The notes under the pieces are model-generated. The model was not told where the DNA came from and did no database searches. It saw only the letters and a program-made list of their open reading frames with translations. From NCBI RefSeq assembly GCF_000332195.1, contig NZ_KB235922.1:2442211-2506210 (forward strand): DNA of 64,000 bases, written 5' to 3'. The DNA is from Pleurocapsa sp. PCC 7319. Its GTDB lineage: Bacteria > Cyanobacteriota > Cyanobacteriia > Cyanobacteriales > Xenococcaceae. Position numbers and translations under genes: made by a program. Numbering within the stretch: position 1 is the first letter of the stretch; every line of letters begins with the position of its first letter. This document shows positions 31,192 through 40,573 of this stretch, piece by piece.

Positions 31192-33429
31192 CTAAAAAAT
31201 ATAATTGCTTTGGGAAAGTTCCTGGTTGGTCTCAAATCCATGTTTGGGTGTCCAGGTAATTGCACCATCTTTTTTAAGGTCGTAAAACTTAGTTTTTCCT
31301 ATATTCTGTGAAGTGACTTTTTTAGGCGGAGCAGAAGAGATTATTATTTGTGGTTGTGATTGTAACCAAGCTGTAGCAAATTTTGAACTTACAAGAACAA
31401 CTGGTTTTTGATTTAACAGGCTTTGTTCAATGTATTGCTCAATTTGTTTAGTATCTCGTTTCATTTGACTTAAGATGAGCCAAGTTTCGGTTGCAGTTTC
31501 CAGTTTCAATAATGATAATTCACTATCAAAAGATATTTGGCACGATTTTGTAGCAATTGCTTGGTTTAAGTCTTGAATAACGGTTTTTTTGCTAATTGGT
31601 GTAAATTGATGTTCTAAGTTAGGGTTTAGTATAAAATGCTTGATCGTAAGGCGATCGCTGATTGGCAACCAGTCAGATTCAGAATGGGATTTTTGATTCA
31701 AATCAATCGCGTAATCTAGCCGATTAATACCTTGTTGGGTTAGAAATGGCAACAAGCTATATTTAACAGTTTTTGAATTGCCACTATTAATTAAAATTAC
31801 TTTACCTCGATCTTGAATTACTATAATTGGTTCTGGTTGTGCAGCGAGGATAGTAACCTGAGTTAAATTAAAGTGCTGATAACCTCTGGGGACAACAATC
31901 AAAGTCAAGATGCATAAAAATACTAGTAACCATTGGTTACGCCACCGGTCATGTAACCAAACCAATAAAAATAATCCATAAATGATCAACAATGCACCCA
32001 AAGATATTTGCCCTACAGCCCAAGTGCTACCTGGTAAATTAGTGAAGAAATGAATGATGGTAATCAATAATTTTGTGGGATAAAGCAGTAACCAAGCGAT
32101 CGCACTGCCGATAAGGGGAAAGATCAGAGCGGCGATCGCACTAATCATTCCGCCTAAGCTGATGATGATAATCAAAGGAGTACAGCAAATATTAACTAGG
32201 ATGCTGTAGGTGGCTACGGAATTAAATGCGTATCCTAACAATGGCAATACCCAAACGGAAGCTGCCAAGGGAACTGCAACTAAAGTAGCAATAGTAGGTG
32301 GTAGCCAATCTAATTTGGTTTGTAATCCTGGTAGGGTGACAATCAAGCCAAAAGTTGCCAAAAAACTGAGTTGAAAACCCAGATCGCCAATCAACAAAGG
32401 ATTAAATAATAAAATGATGGTAGCAGCTAACAAAAGTGAACCCAAAGGCTTAACTTTGGTATTCATAGCCAAAGCCAGCAAAACAGCAACACCCATTAAA
32501 CAAGCACGAAATACAGAAGCTTGAATGCCTGTTAACCCCAGATAAATTAATAAAGTACCGATACCGATAACTAATCGCGGTTTGATAGTGAAACGATTTG
32601 TCAGTTTTAAAATAATTCCTAGCAGCAAAGAAACATGGAAGCCCGATGCAGCCAACACATGAGCTAAACCAGCTTCAATAAAGCGATCGCGAATATCTGA
32701 AGGTAAGTCCACTGCTTTGCGACCCAATACCATAGAACTAACCAACTGTCCCAGAGGACTGCCCAAACCTTGTATATGACTGCGCACGATACGTCTTCTT
32801 AGTTTCCACCATCCCCATGGAGGTTCAGTATGACGCTCGAAAATGACTTCTAATCCTTGTAATCCGGCAAATATTCCTTGGCGGGCAAGATACGCCTGAA
32901 AATCAAAGCCACCAGGATTACTGGCAGCTTGAGGTAAATATAATATTCCCTTGAGTTTTAGATTTTCCCCTGGATAAATTCCTGTTCCTTGCAGTAATGG
33001 TACTGTAACGTATAACTTCCCGGATACTTGTTCTTGATTATCAATTTCCGTGGCTTCTAGCCAAAACTTAAGACGTTGATTGTTGTTTAACCTCGGTTCA
33101 GTCAATACTCTTCCTGTTACAGTAACCAACTCGCTTTCAGAGGCAATAACTTGATAACTAATATCGTTATTGCTGGGCCGAGGAATACGTAACTGAAAAT
33201 AGACCACTGCCATGATTGCAATTATGGCTGCACTCGCCCAAACTTGATAGGAGATTCTTAAGAGCTTGTGTAGTGCGATCGCCTGAACAAAAGCTAATCC
33301 AATTAATCCTAAAGCGATTATCAAGAAATGTGTTTTGCTAAATCCAGAACTAGAGAAAGCAAAGAGATTAGTGGATAATAATCCGACGATGTATGCCAAA
33401 CACAAAATTATCCAATTGTTGCGTGCCAT
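31192..33429 (-). CDS. comEC: ComEC/Rec2 DNA-uptake channel protein
   Basis: 745 residues. The N-terminal membrane helices and an extracytoplasmic DUF4131-type region (to about 215) come first. The Competence domain starts near GLAHVLAASGFHVSLLLGII (the conserved H-x-L-A-x-S-G-x-H motif) and covers about ten helices to residue 500. The C-terminal 240 residues follow the metallo-beta-lactamase-like fold (VTILAAQPEPIIVIQDRGK...) but lack the HxHxDH metal motif, so this part is not an active nuclease. The protein forms the inner-membrane channel for transformation DNA. ATG 33429 is the start, and the gene stands alone. Confidence 0.93.
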   Translation of the reverse strand: MARNNWIILCLAYIVGLLSTNLFAFSSSGFSKTHFLIIALGLIGLAFVQAIALHKLLRISYQVWASAAIIAIMAVVYFQLRIPRPSNNDISYQVIASESELVTVTGRVLTEPRLNNNQRLKFWLEATEIDNQEQVSGKLYVTVPLLQGTGIYPGENLKLKGILYLPQAASNPGGFDFQAYLARQGIFAGLQGLEVIFERHTEPPWGWWKLRRRIVRSHIQGLGSPLGQLVSSMVLGRKAVDLPSDIRDRFIEAGLAHVLAASGFHVSLLLGIILKLTNRFTIKPRLVIGIGTLLIYLGLTGIQASVFRACLMGVAVLLALAMNTKVKPLGSLLLAATIILLFNPLLIGDLGFQLSFLATFGLIVTLPGLQTKLDWLPPTIATLVAVPLAASVWVLPLLGYAFNSVATYSILVNICCTPLIIIISLGGMISAIAALIFPLIGSAIAWLLLYPTKLLITIIHFFTNLPGSTWAVGQISLGALLIIYGLFLLVWLHDRWRNQWLLVFLCILTLIVVPRGYQHFNLTQVTILAAQPEPIIVIQDRGKVILINSGNSKTVKYSLLPFLTQQGINRLDYAIDLNQKSHSESDWLPISDRLTIKHFILNPNLEHQFTPISKKTVIQDLNQAIATKSCQISFDSELSLLKLETATETWLILSQMKRDTKQIEQYIEQSLLNQKPVVLVSSKFATAWLQSQPQIIISSAPPKKVTSQNIGKTKFYDLKKDGAITWTPKHGFETNQELSQSNYIF

Positions 33430-33552
33430 GGAAAACTTAAGTTAAGACAACGCATCCCAGTAAAACATATCAATCAAACTCTGGCACTAATGAACTAATC
33501 GATATCTTCAACAATTGACAATGTGGTAGATTAGCACAAGTAACCAGAAAAA

Positions 33553-33690
33553 ATTGTCGGTTTTAATGAGGAACAGTCATTAAACGTAAGGGGGAAAGTT
33601 CAGTGAAAATCTGACACTGTCCCGCAGCTGTGAAGAGTTTACTTGATTTAAGCTCTGTAGTCAGAATGCCCACCGATATTACAAATACTA
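33553..33690 (+). promoter_or_regulatory. Cobalamin (B12) riboswitch
   Basis: The core contains GGGGGAAAGTTCAGTGAAAA, then CTGACACTGTCCCGCAGCTG (the conserved C-x-G-x-CCCGCA box) and GTCAGAATGCCCACC, the order of B12 riboswitch elements. It lies about 300 bases upstream of hupE and should reduce hupE-cobW expression when cobalamin is plentiful. The 33691-33991 stretch is A/T-rich leader, presumably the expression platform. Confidence 0.88.
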
Positions 33691-33991
33691 GTTTTCATCC
33701 TAAATCTGCGAGGTACAGATTGTGTTAATTCTCAATTACAGCAACCAGCTTTTATTTTCTCTACAAATTCCTGTTTTTCTTAAGCATTTACAAGTAGTAA
33801 TAAATCACAATAATTTGCTCTAAAAATTATTAATTTTTTATTTAATAATCTCTTGCCAAGGATTGAACTATAATTCTTGCGCTTGTGAATAACTATTTAG
33901 CTGATTGATGCTTTCATTCGGTATATCTAATGATTATGTATTGAAGATAGCGATGAGTTTATGTGTTAATTTATCGAAAATTTTGGCTATT

Positions 33992-34663
33992 ATGAACAAA
34001 AATACGGCGATCGCAAAGTTCCCCCTAAGATTAATCGCTACTGGTTTAGTTGCCAGTTTCTTATCAAGTATCAGCATCCTGATTATTGCATCTCCTACCC
34101 TAGCTCACCATCCCAATGGAGGTAACGTTCCCAGTACTTTTGCTGAAGGATTTCTGTCTGGTTTAGGTCATCCTGTCATTGGCATCGATCATTTGGTATT
34201 TGTAATTGCCATTGGTTTATTAGCTGCCTTGAGTAACAAATTGGGTCTAATAATCCCGATGGTTTTTGCTCTTGCTACTGCTCTGGGTACAGGAATTCAT
34301 TTGCAGAGTGTTGATTTGCCCCTGCCAGAATTAGTTATTTCCGCTTCAGTGCTGGTCATGGGTATCTTTTTAGCCAAAGAAAATAAAACTAATTTAGCTT
34401 TATTAACTGTGATTGGAGCGATCGCCGGTATTTTTCATGGTTATGCCTATGGCGAATCCATTATCGGAGCAGAAACTATTGCTTTAGGAGCATATTTATT
34501 AGGCTTTTGTCTAATTCAACTTGGCATTAGTGCGATCGCTTTTTATCTTGGTAAATTGCTGCTCAAAAAACCTGCTTTCTCCTCCCATCTACCCCTTCGT
34601 TTTGCTGGATTTACTATCTGTGGTGTTGGTTTTGCCTTTCTATCTAATGCAATTTTAGGCTAA
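33992..34663 (+). CDS. hupE: HupE/UreJ-family cobalt (or nickel) transporter
   Basis: 223 residues from ATG 33992. This start is preferred because the protein then begins with a signal peptide ending SPTLA, and the mature N-terminus is HHPNGG, a likely metal-binding start; the frame is open upstream to 33905. The family motif GLGHPVIGIDHLVFVIAIGL (His-Pro...Asp-His) and the second IAGIFHGYAYGESIIGAE are present, with about six membrane helices. The B12 riboswitch ahead and the CobW gene behind point to cobalt uptake for cobalamin and not nickel for hydrogenase or urease. Confidence 0.88.
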   Translation: MNKNTAIAKFPLRLIATGLVASFLSSISILIIASPTLAHHPNGGNVPSTFAEGFLSGLGHPVIGIDHLVFVIAIGLLAALSNKLGLIIPMVFALATALGTGIHLQSVDLPLPELVISASVLVMGIFLAKENKTNLALLTVIGAIAGIFHGYAYGESIIGAETIALGAYLLGFCLIQLGISAIAFYLGKLLLKKPAFSSHLPLRFAGFTICGVGFAFLSNAILG

Positions 34664-34700
34664 TTATTTAAATTTAGAATTTAACTTGAGAATTTTCAGT

Positions 34701-35750
34701 ATGCACAAAATACCCGTAACCGTAATTTCAGGCTTTCTCGGCGCAGGAAAAACCACCCTAGTGCGTCATCTATTACAAAATAATCAAGGCAGACGGATCG
34801 CAGTTTTGGTTAATGAGTTTGGTGAGGTTGGTATTGACGGTGATCTATTACGCTCCTGCCAAATTTGCGATCGGGAGGAAAATCCTGATGACAACATTGT
34901 AGAACTAACCAATGGTTGTTTATGCTGCACTGTTCAGGAAGAGTTTTATCCGACTATGCAAGAATTGCTTAAACGTCGAGATAAAATTGACTGTCTTGTG
35001 ATTGAAACTTCTGGGTTGGCTTTACCTAAGCCTTTAATTCAAGCTTTTCGTTGGCCGGCAATTCGCAATAGTGCCACTGTAGATGGAGTAGTGACTGTAG
35101 TTGACTGTCATGCCCTAGCAACGGGGAACTTGGTCGGAGATCTTGATGCTATAGAATCTCAAAGACAGGCAGATCCTAACCTAGAACACGAAACCCCCAT
35201 TGAAGAGTTATTTGAAGATCAGTTAGCCTGTGCCGATATGGTGTTGCTAACTAAAACTGATTTAGTTACTCCTGACAAACTTAAGACAATTAAAACCTGG
35301 TTGAAACAAGAACTAAAGCCTGAAGTCAAGATAGTTACTATAAGTCAAGGAGAAATTGACCCTAACCTATTATTGGGATTTAACGCTGCCGTTGAAGATC
35401 ATTTAGATAGTCGTCATTCTCATCACGATCATGAAGCAGAACATGAACATGACGACGATATTAATTCCATCGAGCTTACTCTAGAACAAGCTTTTGACCC
35501 TCAATCATTAATCGAACAACTAAAACAGTTATTACAAAAACAAGAAATCTATCGTGTAAAAGGCTTTGTTAATGTGCCAACTAAACCGATGCGTTTGGTA
35601 TTACAGGGAGTGGGGAACCGTTTTGATACTTTTTATGATCGCCTGTGGACTGTAGACGAACCCCGACAAACTCGTTTAGTCTTTATTGGTCGTAACCTGG
35701 ATCATAATTTGATCAAGCAAACCGTTTCAAATCATAAAGTATTAATTTGA
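34701..35750 (+). CDS. cobW: CobW-family metallochaperone GTPase
   Basis: 349 residues from ATG 34701; a TTG at 34686 is possible. Walker A GFLGAGKTT (11-19), the metal-binding CLCC (73-76) in the conserved GCLCCT, ETSGLALP, and the base-specificity TKTD are all present. A His/Asp-rich loop (HSHHDHEAEHEHDDD) lies near residues 234-248, followed by the CobW C-terminal domain. These GTPases deliver metal ions, and this one, behind hupE under a B12 riboswitch, probably handles cobalt. The 37-base gap after hupE indicates an operon. Confidence 0.92.
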   Translation: MHKIPVTVISGFLGAGKTTLVRHLLQNNQGRRIAVLVNEFGEVGIDGDLLRSCQICDREENPDDNIVELTNGCLCCTVQEEFYPTMQELLKRRDKIDCLVIETSGLALPKPLIQAFRWPAIRNSATVDGVVTVVDCHALATGNLVGDLDAIESQRQADPNLEHETPIEELFEDQLACADMVLLTKTDLVTPDKLKTIKTWLKQELKPEVKIVTISQGEIDPNLLLGFNAAVEDHLDSRHSHHDHEAEHEHDDDINSIELTLEQAFDPQSLIEQLKQLLQKQEIYRVKGFVNVPTKPMRLVLQGVGNRFDTFYDRLWTVDEPRQTRLVFIGRNLDHNLIKQTVSNHKVLI

Positions 35751-35887
35751 TACCCGCTAACAACAGGTGTCCACTTCATAATTCGTCAAGGTCTCATAGT
35801 ATTTACTGAGTAATCTTAGCTACAATTAAGATCGAATACGATTACCTAATGTATTCTTGCGTAGCTCATAATATCTCAAAAATTACT

Positions 35888-36424
35888 ATGAAGAGAAGAT
35901 CTCTAGCTGTCTTAATGGCTGGATTGAGCGTTGCTATCGGCAGCGCGATCGCCAATCCAGCAACAGCACAAACTCAAAAGAACAATACTTACTATTGTGC
36001 TCAACTTAATAGTGGTTGGCATACCTTTGTTAATACACCGAGGGGAAGAGTTAACCTAATTAAATGGGAAAATGAGTTTTCTGACGGATGGACTGCAACA
36101 AAAAGATGCGCTGCGGTTTCCCAGCGTTTTCAAAATTATCTCGAGCAAGGTAACTTGAAATTTATTCGTACAGGTAATATCAATAAACAACCCGTATTAT
36201 GCGTTGCCAATGTTCGCGGTGGTAGTTGTCCCACTGAAAACGTTTTAATTACCCTGAAGCCAGGAACCGATCCCGAACAAGTGCTAATAAAACTAGTGGA
36301 TTTTCGTCGTAGTGTCAGTGGGCAAACCTTGACCTTGAGTGCCGACGATCCTGGTTTCTACTCCGATGGAGAGTTTTATGTTGATATGGAAAAATTCCTC
36401 GAATCAGTACCAGTAGATAATTAG
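35888..36424 (+). CDS. COP23-domain secreted protein
   Basis: 178 residues from ATG 35888, chosen because it gives a clean signal peptide (MKRRSLAVLMAGLSVAIGSA, cut near ATAQ); the frame is open from 35849. Mature landmarks are YYCAQLNSGWHTFVNTPRG, WTATKRCAAVSQRFQNYLEQG and CVANVRGGSCPTENVLITLKPG, with four cysteines that probably pair. This is the circadian-oscillating-protein-23 family, secreted or membrane-associated in cyanobacteria, function unknown. The following gene is a trypsin-like protease 41 bases downstream; the two are often neighbours in cyanobacteria as far as I recall. Confidence 0.85.
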   Translation: MKRRSLAVLMAGLSVAIGSAIANPATAQTQKNNTYYCAQLNSGWHTFVNTPRGRVNLIKWENEFSDGWTATKRCAAVSQRFQNYLEQGNLKFIRTGNINKQPVLCVANVRGGSCPTENVLITLKPGTDPEQVLIKLVDFRRSVSGQTLTLSADDPGFYSDGEFYVDMEKFLESVPVDN

Positions 36425-36465
36425 TAATATAGATAAGGAAATCATCACCAATACAAAACTAGGGA

Positions 36466-37569
36466 ATGAAATGGTTACCCAGTAAAAGATCACAAAACAA
36501 TCGCTTTGGGAGCGGCTCTTTTAATAAATATATCTCGACCTCAACATCCCAGATAACAAAGCTAGTACTCTGTTTTATCGGCACTGGGATGTTTTTGTCT
36601 GGAGACGTTTCTCAATTTAAAACTAAGACTTTTGCTTCGATTTCTCCCCAGGGTTTATCTCAAAAGATCAATAATATTGCTGCTGATATCAGCGTCAAGG
36701 TATTGGGAGAAGATTTTTTGGGTTCTGGTTTCATTGTGAAACAGCAAGCTCAAAATTATTTGGTTATTACTAACCAACATGTTTTAAGAGCAGGACAAGC
36801 CCCCTTCACTATTCAAACCCCTGATGGGCAAACTCACACAGCAGAAATTGTTTTTGATCCGTTTGTTAATCAGGATGAATACGATTTAGCGATATTAAAG
36901 TTTCAGACTGATATTATCTATCCCACTGCCAAAATTGGTAGGTCTCTATATCTAGAGGTGGGGGAACCAATTTTTGCAGCTGGTTTTCCCTCTGTTGAAG
37001 TAAATCCAGATGCACAGTTGCCTTCTTCAGTTATTTTTGAACAATTAGACAGTAATTCTTCACATGAGTTGGCGGTCAAGCAAGGTAGAGTCGCCATTAT
37101 TTTAAATCAGGCTTTGGAAGATGGCTACCAAATAGGATATACCAACGATGTCAAAAAAGGTATGAGTGGTGGTCCATTGTTTAATAGTCGTGGAGAAGTA
37201 GTGGGAGTAAACGGTAAACACGCTTACCCCCTATGGGAATCTCCGGAGCTTTATCAAGATGGTTCTCAACCTTGTCCTGCTCTACAGGAGCTAATTACCC
37301 GCACTAGCCTAGCTATTCCCATCGAAAAAAGTATTGAATTAACACCACTGTTAGAATCTCTGCGATCGCCATCTAATGTCGAACTTTTCCGGGAATCTAA
37401 TCTGATATCCGAAAATCCCGAACTAATAACCAAGATGCAAGCTGAAGCCGAAGCAATAACTCAAAGTTGTGAAAATATGGTCGATAAGTCCTTTCGCGGT
37501 GGCCCTGCCAATCGCCGAGCCTGGACGGATTTCAATCGCACTCAGCGCGGCAACCAAGCCAATCGATAA
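36466..37569 (+). CDS. Trypsin-like (S1) serine protease, exported
   Basis: 367 residues. A long basic N-terminus with a hydrophobic segment at about 33-47 anchors or exports it. The catalytic triad is visible: H105 in VITNQHVLRAG, D140 in DEYDLAILK, and S234 in KGMSGGPLF. No PDZ domain follows, so it is not a complete HtrA. The last 50 residues are linker-like, and the final part overlaps a 35-bp dispersed repeat (37481-37515), giving the RGGPANR segment. It follows the COP23 gene and may share its transcript. Confidence 0.85.
   Translation: MKWLPSKRSQNNRFGSGSFNKYISTSTSQITKLVLCFIGTGMFLSGDVSQFKTKTFASISPQGLSQKINNIAADISVKVLGEDFLGSGFIVKQQAQNYLVITNQHVLRAGQAPFTIQTPDGQTHTAEIVFDPFVNQDEYDLAILKFQTDIIYPTAKIGRSLYLEVGEPIFAAGFPSVEVNPDAQLPSSVIFEQLDSNSSHELAVKQGRVAIILNQALEDGYQIGYTNDVKKGMSGGPLFNSRGEVVGVNGKHAYPLWESPELYQDGSQPCPALQELITRTSLAIPIEKSIELTPLLESLRSPSNVELFRESNLISENPELITKMQAEAEAITQSCENMVDKSFRGGPANRRAWTDFNRTQRGNQANR
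37481..37515. repeat. 35-bp hairpin repeat, copy 3, inside the protease gene
   Basis: Ends GGCCCTGCCAATCGC with the same 35-base frame as copies at 2183 and 24693. It lies within codons for the protease's C-terminal tail, in frame and without disrupting it. Confidence 0.6.
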
Positions 37570-37593
37570 GAAAATCAATTATTTGTAGGCAGT

Positions 37594-37704
37594 ATAGATG
37601 AAAATACATCAGTCACATTGATTAACTATCATTTTGTCTGGTGTCCTAGAAGACGAAGAAAAGTGTTGCGAGGTTTAATCGAACAGTCGTATTTAATGAA
37701 ATAA
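37594..37704 (+). pseudogene. N-terminal remnant of an IS200-type TnpA
   Basis: The frame reads TSVTLINYHFVWCPRRRRKV then LRGLIEQ before stopping. This is the start of a Y1 transposase (the YHxVW...R.KVL pattern); the HUH motif and tyrosine are missing. Confidence 0.65.
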
Positions 37705-38040
37705 ATGCTTAGACTGGAGGAAATCTATTCTTTGTTTTAACAAACAAGCTATTTTCTGCATTTGTTCTTCCTCATCCGTGAGTTTTCTATTCACATCAGT
37801 AGGGAGTTGAGATTTCACTCGTTTGATAGGTTGTAAGACATCAGACGAGTTTTCTATCAGCAGTTCAAGACTATTTACTTCTTTATGTAGATCGTCAAGA
37901 TGCTGTTGGAGAGCTTCATTGCCCTGCGAGAGCAAAAATCCAATCTCTACAAGCTTATTCAACCCTGTTCCGGGATAATGTTGCACAACTCTTTTGAATA
38001 GTTGCTGTATCTCCGGATTAAATCCTAATACTTTATCCAT
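37693..38040 (-). CDS. Hypothetical helical protein
   Basis: 115 residues from ATG 38040. It is predicted all-helical: GLNKLVEIGFLLSQGNEALQ, LDDLHKEVNSLELLIENSSD, then LTDEEEQMQKIACLLKQRID. No membrane segment or known motif. The 3' end overlaps the tnpA remnant on the other strand by 12 bases. It lies just downstream of a small ribbon-helix-helix-like gene on the same strand (65-base gap) and the two may work together, for example as a plasmid-type or defence pair; this is a guess. Confidence 0.5.
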   Translation of the reverse strand: MDKVLGFNPEIQQLFKRVVQHYPGTGLNKLVEIGFLLSQGNEALQQHLDDLHKEVNSLELLIENSSDVLQPIKRVKSQLPTDVNRKLTDEEEQMQKIACLLKQRIDFLQSKHLFH

Positions 38041-38104
38041 GATTCAAATACTCCTCAAATACTTCTCAAATACTCCGGTGTTTTTACCAACTTGTTATTT
38101 CGAA

Positions 38105-38326
38105 CTATAAACGAACTATCTGATAATCTGAAGTTCCCAGTTGGTTAATCGTATGTGTCACACATTTTCTAATCACTTCGCTAACATCTACCTCTAACAT
38201 CTCAGCTATTTTTTTTACTCTATCGTGGTCGCCAGCAGCCAATCTAACCCCGCTACTAACTTGTTTAACACCTCGTATAAAGTATCGTCTACTCTCACAC
38301 CCACATTTTTTTAAAAAAATTATCAA
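38105..38326 (-). CDS. Small ribbon-helix-helix-like protein
   Basis: 73 residues from a TTG at 38326, the only start that keeps the whole domain. SSGVRLAAGDHDRVKKIAEM and LEVDVSEVIRKCVTHTINQL look like the strand and two helices of a ribbon-helix-helix DNA-binding fold. The N-terminal 20 residues are irregular. The weak start and short length lower confidence. Confidence 0.5.
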   Translation of the reverse strand: MIIFLKKCGCESRRYFIRGVKQVSSGVRLAAGDHDRVKKIAEMLEVDVSEVIRKCVTHTINQLGTSDYQIVRL

Positions 38327-38478
38327 TAAAGAAAAAACCTAATCTGCAAAATCGTCCAGCAGACTAGGTGAAAAACTAAATGTTTTCTTTAGTCAGAGAG
38401 GCTAAGGATTTGACGAACACCTCTGGGAGTAGATGATTATTAATACTCCGCCAGATGAGTTATTAGCAAGTGTGGGAT

Positions 38479-38727
38479 TTAAATTCGACCAGAACTATCA
38501 GGTGAAAAATCTCTTTCTCGCTCAATTCCTTTGGTCTCTAAAATGAGATCGTTTAAACTGTTAATGTGAATGCCAATCTTACTACCAGCCTTTTGCAACT
38601 CGTTTTGAAAAGCTAGGATATTATTTCCATAGCCACATTGTTGTGTAGTAGTAGATAAGCCTAATTTGGCATTGGCTTGAGCACAGTCAAGTAATTCGAT
38701 TCCATGAAGTGGTTTAGGTGATGTCAT
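38479..38727 (-). CDS. Hypothetical protein next to the DJ-1/ferritin-like gene
   Basis: 82 residues from ATG 38727. The sequence HGIELLDCAQANAKLGLSTT is followed by TQQCGYGNNILAFQNELQ and a helical middle with HINSLNDLILETKGIERER. There are two cysteines (C15, C31) and no signal or membrane segment. It lies 66 bases downstream of the DJ-1/ferritin-like fusion on the same strand, so probably the second gene of an operon. I do not recognise a domain. Confidence 0.6.
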   Translation of the reverse strand: MTSPKPLHGIELLDCAQANAKLGLSTTTQQCGYGNNILAFQNELQKAGSKIGIHINSLNDLILETKGIERERDFSPDSSGRI

Positions 38728-38793
38728 CTTGTATTTTCAGTGATAACTAAAAGGCGTTCAAGCCTAGTCAAGTCAGTTTAGAGTTTTGAGCGA

Positions 38794-39876
38794 TTAATTG
38801 ACAGCTGCCATGGTAGTTGGCATCGGAGGTTGTATTTGGTCTCCAGAACGGGAGCGATAAAACTCTGCTAATTTTTGTTCGTACTGGCATAAATCCCGTT
38901 TGATTTCGTCAAAAATAGCTACTGTCAGGGGATCGGTAAGTTGCTGACACAAATGGTAAGTGTCAATTACTCCTGTTTGAATATCGCCCAAAGCACGACG
39001 CAGAATTGACAATTCATCGCTTGACTGTAACCAGCTATGTAAGGCAGCATAGGCTTCGCTACCTATTGCTTGCCAAGTGACTTGTTCGTTAAAAGCATTA
39101 TTGAGCCGAGTTTCTAGCAATTTAACGTGATGTTGTTTAGTGATGCTAATTTCTTTTAAGATATAGCGTAGGTCTTCATTTCTAGCCCGATAGCTATATT
39201 GTTTGAAAGCTTCTAGAGTATAGCGTTCGCCTACTATTGCTGTATTCAGGGCATTAACAATTTCTCTTCTGCTCGAACCACCCCAATCTTCGGCTAATTT
39301 CCACCAATCAAAAGTGCTATGACTGTGATCGGTAGGAGTTTTCTCTTTAATCTCTAGTTTGAGATATCTCATCAGGCTATTAGTCAAAATGGCTACATCA
39401 CTGGGTCGTCTTGCTGTAATTAAATTGCCATCCACGACCACAGGACCTCCGATATAATTGGCTCCCGCATTCTGAATATCTTTACACAGCGAATCTAAAC
39501 CAGTAACTCTCTTCCTTTGTAATTCATCTGTGTCGATGAGAACTTGTATGCCATAACCAATTACAGCGATCGCTTTTTCTTGAGCCATTGCTTCTTTAAT
39601 CAGATTAACGGCAAAGGGATTAGCTCTAATATGTCCTACAGGAATTAAGAACCCGTCAAAGTCTTCAGCTCGAACTTCAGTAGCGGTATCGTCTGGTTTA
39701 TAAGAAACTTTACCCCGTTTACCATGATATTCTTCATTCATCCGAGAACCAATTATGCAAACTTTAGCTCCTGCTTTCTGAAGTGCTTGGTAAGGAACTT
39801 GCAACAAGAAATCTTCAAACTGATTCTCAATCAGAATCGCCACGCGTTTAGGATTAGTTTGATTTGTAGATACCAT
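38794..39876 (-). CDS. Fusion of a DJ-1/PfpI-like domain and a ferritin-like (DUF2383) domain
   Basis: 360 residues. Domain 1 (about 9-172) follows DJ-1/PfpI order: RVAILIENQFEDFLLQVPYQ, KVSYKPDDTATEV, DFDGFLIPVGH, then AIAVIGYG where the nucleophile elbow usually reads A-I-C-H-G; here glycine 107 replaces the cysteine and tyrosine 108 the histidine. Domain 2 (about 200-345) is helical with repeated E...H residues (VGERYTLEAFKQY, ITKQHHVKLLETRL), typical of DUF2383-type ferritin-like bundles. Fusion of a degenerate glutamine-amidotransferase-like fold to a possible di-iron bundle suggests stress or metal response, not proteolysis. Start ATG 39876. Confidence 0.8.
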   Translation of the reverse strand: MVSTNQTNPKRVAILIENQFEDFLLQVPYQALQKAGAKVCIIGSRMNEEYHGKRGKVSYKPDDTATEVRAEDFDGFLIPVGHIRANPFAVNLIKEAMAQEKAIAVIGYGIQVLIDTDELQRKRVTGLDSLCKDIQNAGANYIGGPVVVDGNLITARRPSDVAILTNSLMRYLKLEIKEKTPTDHSHSTFDWWKLAEDWGGSSRREIVNALNTAIVGERYTLEAFKQYSYRARNEDLRYILKEISITKQHHVKLLETRLNNAFNEQVTWQAIGSEAYAALHSWLQSSDELSILRRALGDIQTGVIDTYHLCQQLTDPLTVAIFDEIKRDLCQYEQKLAEFYRSRSGDQIQPPMPTTMAAVN

Positions 39877-40274
39877 CTCATTTACCTGCTGAAATCTGCT
39901 GTTGATTTTTTTGACCAGCCCAGAGTAAATTTAAACAACTACTTAACTTACTGCTTTATGACCCAATCTGAGCTGTTCGGCTCGTTGTTCGACATCAGTT
40001 GCGAGCAAGATGCTAGTTTTATGACTGAGGCTACTGATGCAATTTGTTAGACAACTCCATCTTCAAGTTAGAGAAAAACCTTGAGGAACTTGTGAGACAA
40101 TTCTCAAAATTCAAAATTTGTTTCTTGAATAAAAACAATGAAAGCATATCTTAAACTACATCTACTTTGAGGGTGAGAGAGGGAAATATATTCTAGTTTT
40201 GAGAACTTTCAAAAAAGTAATTGTTTAGTCAACTAAGTAAATGATTAAACAAATTGGTGCATTGCAGTGACTAG

Positions 40275-40294
40275 TGACATCCTCCCAACACTGA
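40275..40294 (-). mobile_element. Orphan IS200/IS605 right end
   Basis: Exact reverse complement of the 20 bases at 634-653, with related sequence continuing for some 35 bases (ACAGTGTGGG...TTCC). No transposase frame accompanies it. Confidence 0.65.
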
Positions 40295-40573
40295 ATTATT
40301 TTATCGCTTTCGCTCTAAAATTATTACAGTGTGGGCTTCCATTATCGCTAATGGATCTTGCTCCCCTATTATCCAAAGATAGGTTGCGCCACTTATCTAC
40401 TATATGCGATAGCGATAGTTGAGAATCATCTGACTATTCTACCACTATCTCTTAGCAATGGTAAACCTGTCCCACTGCGCCGCTCAGTTCGCTTTCATGA
40501 GGGGCTGTCGCCTGTGGTTTCCCAGGCGTTTATAAGCTCCGTCCCAACGCTAAGTGCTATATGCGAAGCGGTA

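Noticed and set aside
39724-40050. 108-residue plus-strand frame over the DJ-1/ferritin gene start
   Set aside because: It mostly overlaps the N-terminal coding part of a well-supported minus-strand gene and reads as noise.
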